Part shown: positions 9,747-22,687 of the stretch, in pieces
How positions within the stretch are numbered: position 1 is the first letter of the stretch
Layout of the letters: each line of letters opens with the position of its first letter
Origin: Marchantia polymorpha subsp. ruderalis
Lineage: Eukaryota; Streptophyta; Marchantiopsida; Marchantiales; Marchantiaceae
Length of the DNA: 64,000 nucleotides
Direction: 5' to 3'
Assembly: GCA_037833965.1 (NCBI GenBank)
Contig: AP031351.1
Location: 1,934,501-1,998,500 of the forward strand
Translations under genes and position numbers: made by a program
The notes under the pieces: model-generated
The model's database searches: none
Told to the model about the DNA's origin: nothing
Seen by the model: only the letters and a program-made list of their open reading frames with translations

Positions 9747-12700
9747 GATGTTGGTCACGGGGAGGTTGCTACGAAGGAGGGTACGGAGAACCCTTCTTTG
9801 GAGGAGGTGTCATAGCAACCAGTGACAGTATCGCCTTCCTCTTGTGGGTCCATGGAGGAGGAGTGGGAGCCATCGATTGGTTCTCAGACCACCGGAGGAG
9901 AGAGGCGACGGTTGACACAATTCCTACGTGACTATATGAGTTGTTTGTGATAGTTGTGATACCTTTGTGTGTGGACACGCTCGTTCCTTGTGTATGTATG
10001 TGTGAGTTGTGAGTAGAGCATGTCAACAATGTATGATGTATGGCGATACTGAGTCGCACGACAAACACGATATCACTCTTGTTTTTTTTTCATTGTCCGC
10101 TATCAAATTGATAAAATTTGTGCTTATCAAGATCAAAATAACAATGCAATGATTGATTATGATTCTATTGCTCATGTGCTACCACATGAACTTTTCAAGT
10201 TATATATAGCAGATTTTATAAGAAAGAATCTACAACATGTTTTTGATTGAAACATTCCTATTCATAAGAGCAGATTGATTTTATAGATAATGAACGAAAA
10301 GTTGTAATCCAGTAGTTAAGTGCATTGTCAATTCACTTTCCAGCAGTTCAAGTTTCAAGTATGTTTGGTCTTCATTTGATGCTCAAGATCCAAATTTAAT
10401 GGAATATTGTGGTGTAATTGCAATGTTTTTTCCTAAATTCAATGCGGAAGAGTATGACTTTTAAATTTTGTGTTGGAAAAAAGATGTGTTTCGCAAAAGA
10501 TCATCAAACTTTGGATTAAAATGAGTCATGCAAGCATAATTATTTTTTTCATAGAACAATTTGAGCATCGATAAATGCTAAGTAAACAATTTGTATTGAA
10601 AATTGACTAAATTTTGTTTGGAGTGTACTAAATTAGCCTAAATTTAATATTTTTTAGGATATATAAATTAAATTAAACTAAATTGATTTTTTCAGTAGAC
10701 AAAATTAACCTAACCTAATTTTTGTTAGTAAACTATTGTAAACTAAATTGAAATTTTGTAGAAGATTAAATTAACTTAAATTAATTTTATTGAGTAGAAT
10801 AAATTAAACTAAATTGAGTTTTTGGAGGATATTAAATTGATCAAAATTTTTTTTTTGAGTAAACTAAATTAAGCATATTTAGATATATTAATCAAATGAT
10901 TATTATAACTATTCTTGATTATGAGTGATAACTCCTATGTTGTTTAAATTGCGAAAAAACATTATTCTTTACATTTTCAAGGTTGTGTTATTATCAGATA
11001 TAATAACATACATTGATATGTTAGTAATCGACTAAATACATTATATATGTGTTATTGATTTAGATTGTATTAGATTAATGTTGTAACAATTATGATGTAT
11101 ATCTGGAGCATATGATTATTCATGCTCATGATATAATCAAGTTTCAGAAGATATTCGAATTGAGTAATTTGTGCAAAGTTGATTTTTTTATTCATCTTTA
11201 TGTGAACTTAATGAAATAAAATTTTTTAAAATATCAATCTTTCATCACATAGAGTTTATAAAGTAGACATCCTTTTATTATTGTTTACTATTTTAATTTT
11301 TGTATATGTAAAGAATAATCATATAAAATTTTCCGGAAGGGAAGGGCGCATCTTGTACCTAGGCTTGGCTACTCCGCAACTTAAGGCTTGTGGGGCCTCA
11401 ATTCGAACCCCATGGTCCAAGGGACACGAGACTATACGATTCAGTGATCTATAGAATGCGGGAAGACTATTATAACTGATTATAATAGGAAATGTATATA
11501 TGATATAAATAAAAGAAATTATAATCGCAAAAGTGATTATATGGATAACTGCATATATCTAGATATTTCATATTTAAATTTATGAAGATAATTTCTTGGA
11601 CTCACAGTTGCATCTAGATAATTCTTATTCCACGAAATATATAAAGTTTGCATGATACTTTTCGTGTCACGTATTATTGCCATTGCTTTTATCCCGCTTT
11701 TTCTTGCTCGTATGTTATCATTTTCAAACTGAATTATCTCCTCTTCTTTACAAGCCAGATTATGGTGTTAGATTGATCTTTGGACCGGTGGTCGCTCTTT
11801 ACAAAGTACTTCGAGATACAACATACCACTGAAGCTCATGCGTCCGCATCGTCCTTATAGAACATTACATTTTAGACTGTCCGCATCGTCCTTATAGAAC
11901 ATTACATTTTAGACTATCCCCTTTTACGCTAAATGATGTTCTTTGCTCAAAGAAGTTTACCCAACGTGGTCCATTGGATCATTTGGTCGATAACATAGAG
12001 CAGCAACAATCATATGAAGACAGTAAGTTCACCATTCCTGTCAGCAGTGATACATGCCCATGCAGATGTTGAAGCATTTTGAGAACTACGACTACAGGGA
12101 ATATGTGATCACAAAGGGCGCTTCTCTTTCCATAAGATTGCAATGTAGTAGTGGTGTAGTTCTCAACACGTTTTGCGAGGAGACTACTTAAAAATAAGAT
12201 TAAAATCAACTTAAAATCACGGTATAAAATGGTGTGCTTGGCAATATAAAAACTGTTGCTAGAAAACTACCTACATGGAAGAAGATTCGATCAGTTGCCC
12301 AAGTTTCCTACCAGCATCATCTTCCCGATACAGCAATCATATGGAGACAGTAATGTCACCATCCCTGTCCGGAGTGATACATGCCCATGCAGATGGTGAA
12401 GCAATTTAAGAAGTATGACCACGGATTGTGTCATCACAAAGGGCACCGCTCTTCCCGTAAGATTGCAGCGAAGGTGATGTCGTATACAACGCATTTCGCG
12501 TACAGACTACCTTTAAATAAGATCAAAATGAATTGAATTGAATTTATAATCAGGATATCAAAACGTATGTTTAGCAAGAGGTAGAGCCGGTGCTAGTAAG
12601 GTACATACATGGAAGAGGTTTTCATCAGTTGCCCAAATTTCCTATCAGCATCATCTTCGAGACACAGCAACAGCAAGAACCAGAATGTGACTGATTCAGT
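8847..12700 (+). repeat. Long direct repeat, copy B
   Basis: Second copy of the block at 1-3854. Here its left part is continuous with the upstream gag-protease-methyltransferase frame, so this copy shows the full context. It ends 110 bp before the stop codon of the convergently oriented ENT gene, so the ENT 3' UTR probably runs into it. The apparent identity of the copies implies a recent duplication or insertion, gene conversion, or an assembly artefact. Confidence 0.95.
9747..12700. other. Non-coding tail of the repeat, copy B
   Basis: Same content as 901-3854: an AT-rich stretch, the tRNA-like patch (about 11346-11431), the 37-bp tandem pair (11842-11915) and the 320-334 bp sub-repeats (about 11956-12698). 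A terminator or polyadenylation region for the retroelement would be expected here; none was identified. Confidence 0.6.
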
Positions 12701-12810
12701 GCATTTGCTCAATTACGACCTGATTTCGAAAAGGGTAATCACCGCGACGTGCATAAGATGCACAATGTCACGTGTATTTGCGATTAAAAACTGCCTAACC
12801 ACAGAACAGT

Positions 12811-14879
12811 CTAGACAATCCACACAAAGCTAACCACGGATCCAATGGCCAGTCCTGTAATAAGAGCGATAGTCATAACCATCCCTGCCGTCTCTGCTGC
12901 AGCGTATGGGACTGCTTTAGGGGCGACGATGAGAAGACAAGACGAGAAGTAACCATTTGTCAGTCCGAACAGAGAGGTCAGCGTGAACACGGGTATCTCC
13001 GTGCGGAAGGACTTGGGTCCATGCAGGCACACATAATACAATGGGAAGAAGATCAACCTCCCGAATGTTCCGCCGACGATGGACGTGTTCGAGTCCAGAA
13101 TGTACACAGCCGTGGCACTTTTGCCCACGAGGTCGAATACATTAAACGCACCAATGAGCAAAATTGGGTACCAATCTCCCAAGGCGAGTGAGTGCACATC
13201 TTCGGCTAAAAATCCCGGGAAGATGGAGAGCGTTACGACGTACATGAGCACCATCGCAGTAACAAGCCAGCGAATGTGTGAGAGCACAAACAAGGCGGTG
13301 TCGTTGTTCAGGCCGAAGGTTACTGCTGAAGATGGTTTGGGCAGCAGTGCCCTAGCTTCCTCGGGAGCCAAGTCGGACTTCGAGTGCACTTCGAACGCAA
13401 AGGTCTGGTCTGCCATTGCCGCAATTTTCACGTTCCGGTAGTAAATCAAGATGGGCAATTTGTGGGCTAAGTTGTAGGCTACTATGCAGAAGGCAAGGAA
13501 GCACCCGCTGACGACGAAGTAGAGATTGGCACTCATTCTCAGCCCATCTATTGTTGCTGGAAAGGCCGCCTTCGTCACGATCCGCAGTGCAGAAACCAGG
13601 ACACCTGTGACATCACGAATGCACATTTGGTCTGCTTCAGAGCGAGTTGACCTCACGATGTGAACATAAACGAAGCCAGGAGATGAATGAGGATAACGCC
13701 CTCTTCATTCCTTCAGATGAAATAAACAAGAGCGTGCGGACTTTGATTGGTGAAAGCTGAATAAAATATGAAAGTGAGAATTGTTATGGGTTGTAATGAT
13801 ATCGAAAGTTCAGACAGAACACGCGTGAGGGCCAGTGACGAAATAAGGGAGAGCGGGAGAGAAACATTTACCAGTGTCTAATTTCTGATACAATTCGACA
13901 TCATTTTCTTAACGGACAGATAATGACTGACGCAAACGAAACTGTCAGCACTGATGTGTTCAAAACGGGAAACAATTATCGAAAATGTTGACTGGTTAAA
14001 AAGGAATCAAACCGCACAGTGGTCAAAATTGAGCTACAAACGCCTTGTCCTAGAGTGCACTAAGTCGCAACCAGGAACTCAGAACATGATGAGACGATGA
14101 ATAATATACAACAGCCCTTTGGTGGCTCACAATCCTTTCTGAAGTAAAGGAAGTGAACTCTTGGGAAGATTTGGGGAGAAGGCATTCGGTCAGGAGAACA
14201 AAGGGAAAAGGGAATCACAAAGATTGAAAAAATGAAGACTGCAGAGGCTTGACGTTAGAGAACCATGCTTTGAAACACGGGGCAAGAGATGCACGCATAT
14301 GAACAGCTTGGAATCAATCAAAAGGGCGTTAGAGAGAATCGAAATAAACGGGCAGAGGACACAAAGTTTACTGCAAGCTGCCGTTCCGGCAACAAAAGCT
14401 TGCATGTACCGCTCTGGCAGTTCACCCGCTGCTCCTATGACGCTTCCTTGTACTAAAGCATCAGCCACTCCTGTCAATGCAAGCGACGCTACTGTCGCGT
14501 AATGTGTGAACGTGCTACCAGCGTCCTTGATGAAAAGGGTATCCATTAAAGGTACAAGTACCACCGCAAGCAAGTAAAGAGCAAGGCCGCCATTCACCCG
14601 AAACGAGGTTGTGTAATGTTGGCCGTTCAGAGTTAGATACAGCAGCACGATGAGGCAGGGAAACATGTAAACGACGGCAAACACCCTGTCGATGTGAGTT
14701 CCAGGATAGAGGTAATCGAAATAGTCCACGGCTGAAATGTACGCGTTCCATGGCAATAATACGGCTGCTCCCAGGGAGAAAAACACGAGGTAAGCCAAAT
14801 TTCCGACATCGGCTGGAGGAGTCTCGCCGTTCAGAGGAACGCTTTCCAAACTTTGCGAGGCTTTAGTCACCCAACCCAT
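12811..14879 (-). CDS. Equilibrative nucleoside transporter (ENT family)
   Basis: Two exons, 14372-14879 and 12811-13604, joined across a 767-bp intron in consistent phase, give 433 residues, the usual plant ENT length. ENT proteins move nucleosides, in plants often with protons, across the plasma membrane or tonoplast through 11 helices. The hallmarks are PWNAYISAVDYF at residues 43-54 in helix 1 and FGLTNGYFSSCLLIVAPKAV near the C terminus. A long hydrophilic loop containing EEARALLPKPSS separates helices 6 and 7. The start is the ATG at 14879, since the upstream in-frame codon is only TTG. The gene converges on the retroelement: its stop is 110 bp from the end of the long repeat, so its 3' UTR probably overlaps transposon sequence. 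Confidence 0.95.
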
Positions 14880-14899
14880 CTTCGCTACCTCTCGATTCA

Positions 14900-17800
14900 A
14901 AATTCCCTACGCCCTATGGGCTTCTTAGTACTTGTCGGCCAAGATCCCGCTAGATCAACACCTTGTTCCTGTGGCACTGAGTATCATCGATCTTTGCTCT
15001 TCGCCTTTGACAGCGCAATCGACATCAGAGCGTGAAAACCTCAACAACTGAGTGTCAAAACACTGCCCTCGAAATCCGCGGCGTGATGGTTTTCATCAGC
15101 GAGTCACGCAGAACATGTTAATCAGGCCGTCATTCTCACGGGGATAACAATGATGTCAAGCCGGCTTGGGGAAACGATTCGGAGGAAGGCTGCTCAGAGG
15201 AGGGCTTTGTCGTCAGAAAAGGCAAACGAATGTCTTTGTTAAAACCCCAGGAAACACTCAGCGGACCTTCCAGCTGTTCCGAAGAGCCGTCAATAATTCT
15301 CTGCACTCCAAGAAAACAGTGAACAATTGCCGCAAACTGACATTCCGACGTTGGCTCTTGGAGTGACAGTCTACGGACTTCATGTGCTCGACAATAGAGA
15401 CGCAACTGCTCCTAGGACCGACCCTGCCCGATCTTCCCAGCCAATGGTGTGCAACCGCATCGCCGTAAAGAACAATTAAGCGACTGAAGAAAGTGGGCCA
15501 ATCGGTACGAGCAGATCGCAATGTTTTGTCCTAAGCTAATAAGTACAGTACTGAACACCCACTTGCTCGAGTTCCATCATCCGAATCTAGTCCCTAATTA
15601 AGAACCCCTGCATAGATAGATAGCCCATCTCCACTGGCCAGCGTTCCTCGAGGACTAGAGTCATGTCCTCCAATTTCCCTGCTTGCTTCCAAAAGTCCCC
15701 TCTGGACCACACTCTCCTTTCACCACGATTCTCCGCCTCGCTACAACAAGTGCCACGCCAATTTCACCGAATCCACCGCCAGTCAGGTCCTCTAATTTCC
15801 CTCTTTCTTCCGAAAGCCCCCTCCTTTCACCGCCATCCTGCACCCCACCCCGCCACAAGCAATGCTACACCAATTTCACCGAGTCCACCACCACCGCGTC
15901 GTGAATTCGGGATCGCCTGCATCATTTCCCTGCCTCCAAATTTCCATTAAGAGCGCAGTGGCAGGACACACGATTCATTGTGTGGTCGGTGGCCTCTAGA
16001 TTCCCACTGGGTCCCCAGATCCGGGAGGGGCAGGAGAGCAGCAGAATCTTGTCGGCTGACCTGCGGCCACGCTCCCACGCGAGGGCTCGAGCTCGTCGTC
16101 TTACGGGGAAGACGTTGAGCACGAAGCAAACCCAAATGCCAATCGTTAAATCGTTCGGAGAGAGTTAAATCCCCCAACGGGTGGACTAAAGAATCCCCAC
16201 GACGATGAACAAACTTTACAAAATAATACAATCGCAATGGTAGATAATCTTTCACCCACCTCGACATATCACAATTATTTTGCGAATTACCTACATGATA
16301 TCTAAAATACAATGGAACAGTGCAACTTACACAAGTTGGTGTGGTAAATCTCACATGCTCTTTCATGAACATATAAATCTATCTTGGCATGATTCAACAA
16401 TGGAAAGATATGATAATAACTTTGCTTATATAGATCTTGGCTATTACTATGCTCATTGTATATAAATAATTTGGATATTTTAATATTCTAATAATGTGTC
16501 ATGTCTATGATTTATAATCATCATCTTTGAACAATAACTTGGAAACGCTTTAAAAAAGAAAAAATCCACACATATTATAAACCATTGAAATTTATATCGA
16601 CACTCATAATCTACTTGCATGTTAACTATACCCATCCAGAACGTAATTGCAAACACCACATCACATGCATATAGATATCTAATGACATGAATAGCTAAAC
16701 TATATAATTCAAATAAAATCATGTGAATATTTGTCAAGAAAGTACTCTGATAGTCAATTGAGTTTTTTTTTTAATGTTTCATCATGTGACAATCACATAT
16801 GTCAACTATCAGAACATTCGCTACCAATTTTTTCAATTCATCGCCTAATTTTTATGTTACATGAACATGCTCTTTCTTTTTAAACAATGTGTCTTCTAGA
16901 CGACCTAATTATTCTTATGGTCTCTGGTATATTATTGAGTTGAAACTTGACTTGGAAGTAAGTCACCGAAGTAATATTTGTCTGCATTAAAACATGATCA
17001 AATTTGAGGTAGACTGTCATTTCTTTCATTGGTAGCAAGCCAACTCGGTTGAACGTCAAGGAGATTGAAGAGTTCATAAGGGATTCGTCTATCATATTTG
17101 CTAACATTCCTTGTAAGTTTGGTATGTTCTTATAAATCATCAATTAGCAAGTAGGAGAAGAGATGGATGTATTTGTTTGTCCTCGATCTCCTTGAGCTTC
17201 AGAGCAAAACATCATATTTCATGGTTTGTAAATCCCAAGCTGTGTATGTTACTTTGAATCTTTTGACCAATTTATTCGCTACAATGATGAAAATCCACAT
17301 ATAATCAGAAAGATTGGATTTTAACACAATATAAGTTCTCTTGAAATATAAATAAAGCACTATTTATCTGGTTTCCAACAAGACTGTTAAATTTAGTCCT
17401 TGAACTGTTGTCATCAGAATGGTTGGAAAGCACTAAGGTATACAAGGTGTTGGTTACCATACAATATATCTCTCCTTGTCTTGAGTTTTTACAAACTGAT
17501 ATAAGGTGTTGGCCTTATGTGTATGATTCTTAGCTTGAAAATCTGGTACATTGATGCTTAGATAAAAGAGTGACAAAAATATTTTAGTGACCACAAGCCA
17601 GTTAATTAGTTTTCCCAATCATGCTCAGGTGCCACGTGTATTTCATTTTCTCTCCCAATTGCATATTATAACACAAACACCTTCGCCACAAACAAACTAC
17701 TGCCGAAATAAACCTTTCCGTAATATCGCCCTAGCTAAAACCCGTGTATCAAATCTCATGATATATGCATTTTCCAAGGAATGTTCAGAGCCGCTGGTAT

Positions 17801-19060
17801 GTCTTAATGTTCCACACCATAATATTTCTAATTTAGCTATAAAATATGTGGCTATCAACTTACGAGTTTAGTCCAATTCTTCCCCATTATCTATTCAGCC
17901 CCGGATCAGGATGGTTCATCTATTTATCTTTTCCGTCCTCTTCTCTGCGTGTATGTCCTTGTGTTTCTTCCAGCTCTATTTCTGCGTATTTTTAAATTAT
18001 TATGTTCTTTGTGTTTTGGCATTGGATTTATATTACAATGCCAAGGGTTAAATACACCATTCAGAAGGGTAAGGAGTGTGTACAGCATGAGAGTGTAAGG
18101 ATGTTGGTGGTGACCTCGTAAAGAAAAATGAGTGGACCAAAAACCTTACTGTGTATTTGTTACAAAATGGGTACTGAATCAAAGGTTGACAGTTCATTGA
18201 CAAGTTCATTCATATTGATTATTCATCTATATTTCTTTAAAAAAACAGATCGTTTAATGCTATCAATTATGAATGTTTACACTACTTAACACCTCTTCTC
18301 AAGATACTTCTTTGTTTTAATTAGATAAATTTTTTTATTAACTTGTTAAAAAATCCAAATTGATCAAAATCATGACTGAATAGTTAAAAAAAATAGTTTC
18401 AGCAGATTATCTTTTCCGAAATTAAAAAGTGGAATAAAAACTTGATAACTAACAATATATTGTGAATTTTTTTGAAAATAGTTCATTCATTCAACAAAAT
18501 TCAAACGTGAAGTGGATATCTTCTCTTTGCACAATTCCCGTCGAGGCCTGCCAACTCGAGAACCCATGCCTAGCTGGCACCTTCGATCGCTCGAAGAGCA
18601 GCCTCAGCACAGACAGAGAGAGAAGGAGAGATGGAACCACAACAGCAAATGTGCTGATGTGATACGAGCGACTGTCAGGAGGATGGATTTTGACGCAGCA
18701 TTGTGAATTCTTTCGTCTGCTTCTGCTCATTGGTGTCCGTCAAATCGATATTCGTCTTGAATTCTCTGAATTCGCTAGGGGTGATCTTCAGCCGAAAGGG
18801 AGGAATTCAGGGATTGTGTTTCGATGAACTGTGACAATTCATCTTCTCATTCAGCAACTTTGGTTCGCCGATTCTAGGGACATTGTTAGCATCGTACCAT
18901 GTTTCTAGCAGTACGGGAAAGCGCATTCATGGTCAAAGAATCGCCAAAGCGGACGTTGTCTTTCATTTTTGTGGTCGTAATTCTCGGGTCATTGCGGTGT
19001 CTGCACACCTAGGGTTGTATATTATCCGCTCTTGGTTTAAATAGGCAGTTATTCGCAAAC
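14900..19060. other. Intergenic region between ENT and PEX10
   Basis: No gene recognised. 14900-16150 is of mixed composition and should contain the ENT promoter and 5' UTR. 16200-18480 is AT-rich and featureless to me. The last 550 bp before 19061 would hold the PEX10 promoter; a weak TATA-like GTATATTA lies at about 19016. Small frames on both strands have no recognisable domain. Confidence 0.5.
15665..15905. repeat. Two diverged ~122-bp tandem units
   Basis: GTCCTC(C/T)AATTTCCCT starts at 15665 and again at 15787, and both units end with AATTTCACCGA(A/G)TCCACC. They are C-rich, so the plus-strand frames through them are rich in Pro and Ser. The sequence is non-coding as far as I can tell. 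Confidence 0.75.
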
Positions 19061-22000
19061 ATGTCTCGGGAGGAAGCATCGGCAGATGTTGAACGAGGAA
19101 TTACTCCCAGTGATACTACTAGCCAACGCAGCGAGGATGTAATTGTGCAATTTGCAGCTGCCGCTCAACCCGAGATGATGCGAGCCGCTGAGAAAGATGA
19201 GCATTATGTGGGACAAGTTTGCGAGGCGTGTTATGATGCTTTTCGGCATACTTTTGGTACGGCGTTTGACTTCTTTCGCTTTTCCTATTTTTGAAATCAA
19301 TTGCATTTCTGTTTCCATCTTGTTACTCTGAAATCTGGATGCTTGAAGCTGGACTATCCTCTTCTGACCCCGTAGGCCTTGTTTTGAGCTTGAGCTTGAA
19401 TCCTCATGTACCATGATTTGTCAGCTTTTTGTTCATGGTTTTATATATTTGAATCAATTCACTGCATAGATCCCATTACGAAATTCAGAAAACAGATGTT
19501 TGTCTGGTCGTGAACACCCTTCTACTCGCTGAGCTTGGCTTCCTGTTGGCAGGAACAAGGCTGGCCGTTGCGTACCAGAATGAGGTGAATGACTTGAATT
19601 TGTATCTTGTTTCTCAGTTTGAGCATTCATCTGGTTGGAGAAAATCTGGCATAATTTGTTTCTTGATATGATACATTCAAATATCTGTAATCTTCGTCTG
19701 TTACCTTGCTTTTAGATTTGAACTTATCTTCACATTCATAATTTACAGCTGGATTATCCAACTTTGAACCTCTGAAGGACTTATTTGTGTTGCCTTGGGC
19801 CTTTTACCTTGGTAGGTTGCAGCTGTGGTCAATGTTTCTTAGGATTCTTGTTGCCCCATAAGTTCTGTCGACTCTGCTACCTAGTACCCCTTCCATTTGA
19901 GTGGACAGAACGCATCTCGAAGTCTGGGATCCTGATCTGTTGTACATTCTCTCATCAGTGGAAGCAGCAGACTAAATTGTTCCTTGAAATCGTACATGAT
20001 CTACATCGATCTTTTACGGTTAGGCTCGATAGACGATAAGTAATACGTGAAGCGCGAATAGACAGCACATTTGCAGTTTTGATAATCTTTTACTGCGCTG
20101 TCACGGCTAACAAGAAATGAGAAGTGGTCCTTCTTTTTAGATGAAGTTAGCTGGACGAGTACTCTACTACCTCTTGACCACGGGGTCTGGTCTTCAAACT
20201 CTTGGAGAAGAATATTGTGATATCGTCCAGGTAATCAAGTTTAAGATCAACCCAATTAACGATGTGGCTCAATACTTAATTTCTCTTATATATTCAACAC
20301 CCGCTAAACTTTGGGTATGTCACATTTGACACGGATGATATCTACCTACAGGTCGCAGGTGTTCCTGGTCTTCCTGCCACACCGGCCAGAAGAACTTTGC
20401 TAGTGTTTTATCAGACTGTTCTACCGTATCTTGCAGAACGGCTAAGGTATATGTTGATATGTTTTAGAAACTTATGTTACTTTTTTTGTTTACTTACTTG
20501 ATGTAGAGCATATCATTGACTTTGATCAGCTTATTGATTAAGTTGATATGTGCTGGAAGGGCAGCTACCCATCCTTTGGTTTACTTACTTACTTCGTACA
20601 GAGCGTATCTGTGACTTCGGTTAGCTACGATTGAGTTGATATATCTTGGGAACTTGATTAAAAGGAACGAATTGTTTTTAACATTTTTTGCTTTGTCAGT
20701 GTTTTCTGTCAGGTTTTTTGCTGTTTTTCTCCAACAGCTCCTCTGGGGGCCTCTTCTTTTCAGATTTAACCATTGTCAGACAAAAGGAGTTGCATTCTTT
20801 GGTTTACCTACTTGATTTAGGAAGTATTTTCTCGTTGGATTAACTGAGTGATATATGTCATTGCAAACATAGTTCAAGGGCGGCAGCACAAGGAATGGCG
20901 TTAGGAGCTGAGGATGAACCGAATGATATGGATATCGTGTCTCAAATTTCTAGCGAGGAAGAGAGTGCCGATAGAGAAGCAAGCGGTTCTGAGAGGCTGG
21001 CGTCCTCAAACCTAAGAAGAAACGCCCTAGAGGTGAACTCTAGAAGTAGAATGTCTTTGACAGGAGGATTGCGTCAGGCCTGGATGACAGCTTTAAGGCG
21101 TTGGGCAATGGTATTTTTTCTTCTCATCACAATTTCCAAATTTTTTTTGTATCGGACTTTCTTGTTACCTTTGTCAATTTATTCATAAGGTTTCGACGTT
21201 GGTCATTTTGCTTTATGGAGTTGCATGAGTTCTTCAGGATTTAGGAAAAGCTTACTCGCTCATTTTACCAATTTTTTGGTTGTTATGTAGAGCAGATACT
21301 TCCGTCAGTCCGTGAAGCCTTGATGCTGTTTGTGCGCACACACCTCATGCTATTTTATTTTGAAGGTCTGTCAGAATCTTCTTTCTGCTACAATCTTTTG
21401 CTGCATTTCTTTTCGTCTTGTAAATCTCATCAAGGTCTTCAAGGCAGTCAGGTTGTATACCAATGCAGGTACAGTTAACTAGTGTCTCTGTAAGCAGGAT
21501 ATGTGATGTTAACTCAAACTGCTTGCTTTACAACTATGATAGGTATATATTATCATATGGGTAAGCGTGCAGCAGGAATTCGTTACATTTTCACCGGCAG
21601 ACCGACCCAGCAGAGGCCGAGGTACGACTTGATGACACTTACTGATAATTACTTGGTAAATATGACCTTAAGACAATAGCCCTGTACTGACAAGACTCAT
21701 AGTAATTCTAAGGATTATTAGAATGTGCTCATTTGTTGTGACTGTTGACGACTTACGTTTAACAAGTAAATTTTTTTAAGCTACTCGTTCTGTTTGCTGG
21801 CAGGTACCATATGTTGGGGTTGTTTCTCTTTATCCAGCTAAGTTTTGTTTGCGGTGACTGGTTGACACGCACGGTTTTTCCCTCCATTGCTTCCTCAATG
21901 CGATCACGGGCAGCCTATTCGTCTGTATCTCCTGCTGGTAGGTGTTAGCGGATTTACCCATGCACCATGATCGAAATGCTTCTCAGCAGAACGATACCTC

Positions 22001-22687
22001 TGCTATTGATTTTACTCAGTAAATTCATGTGTGCTCTAGCTTTGCTTATCATCATATTGTATGTTTCGTATCAGACTCTCGAGGGATAGCTGTTATCGAT
22101 GAAGATGGTGGAAAATTAGATGACAAGGGCACTAATAGGCAGTCAAGTCGTTGGGCAGATGCGGAGGTATGCTTCTCCTCTCATCATTCGGGGCTATAGA
22201 ACTATTCAGTATAGTAAACTCAATTTTTACCTTCGTTGACTAGATGTCTATTGTACAAGATTTGTATTTGAAATGTAGTTGAGGTTTAATGATACGTCAA
22301 GATATATCCATTTGCTGTATTGCATTAAATTTTGAAATGGCTAGTATGATCTAATTGTAAATCTCAACTTCTTATTTGACATTCCAGGCCCCTGGATCAA
22401 GTAAATGTCCTCTTTGTTTGAGTGCTCGTCAACATCCAACTGCGACGCCATGCGGGCATGTCTTTTGCTGGTAAAGATCAAAACTTATTTTGACATTGTT
22501 ACCATTGATCTGCACCCATCTACTGTAAGATTTCAGATTCTGTTATCTCACAATTTACTCTTATGTATTCCCCTTGGTAACCAGGAACTGCGTGGCAGAG
22601 TGGTGCAATGAAAAACCGGAATGTCCTCTATGTCGAGCTCCCGTAACACACCCAGAACTGGTGTGCGTGTACCACGCGGACTTTTGA
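19061..22687 (+). CDS. PEX10: Peroxisome biogenesis factor 10, RING E3 ubiquitin ligase
   Basis: Eleven exons (19061-19256, 19553-19584, 20141-20230, 20352-20446, 20873-21110, 21296-21365, 21543-21621, 21804-21937, 22075-22166, 22388-22470, 22585-22687) join in phase to 403 residues. The N-terminal region ([48 protein letters not shown]) is the conserved PEX2-PEX10-PEX12 membrane domain. The C terminus is a C3HC4 RING with Cys349, Cys352, Cys364, His366, Cys369, Cys372, Cys383 and Cys386. In the peroxisomal membrane the PEX2/10/12 complex ubiquitinates the import receptor PEX5 for recycling. A Glu/Ser-rich linker (about 150-190) separates two parts of the membrane domain. Exon 2 is only 32 nt. 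Exon limits are inferred from phase and family conservation. Confidence 0.95.

Larger units (their letters stand above)
3855..12700 (+). mobile_element. Retroelement carrying gag, protease and a cytosine methyltransferase
   Basis: A plus-strand unit reads gag (about 5771-7465), retropepsin-like protease (about 7466-8231), DNMT3/DRM-like methyltransferase (8232-9746), then about 3 kb of non-coding tail. The first two modules are typical of Ty3/Gypsy-type LTR retrotransposons. No reverse transcriptase, RNase H or integrase frame follows, so this copy is non-autonomous. LTR limits could not be set: no unambiguous TG...CA ends, primer-binding site or target-site duplication were found. The left boundary given is only where the direct repeat ends, and the first 1.9 kb also contains LINE debris. 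Cytosine methyltransferases captured by retrotransposons are known from some algae and dinoflagellates. Confidence 0.7.

Noticed and set aside
12609..12833. Plus-strand 74-codon frame across the repeat edge
   Set aside because: Spans the junction between the repeat and ENT 3' flank, and has no homology or start context.
14190..14371. Extension of ENT exon 1 beyond 14372
   Set aside because: The frame is open but loses ENT similarity; a GTAAAC donor at 14371 joined to 13604 restores the conserved TM sequence in phase.
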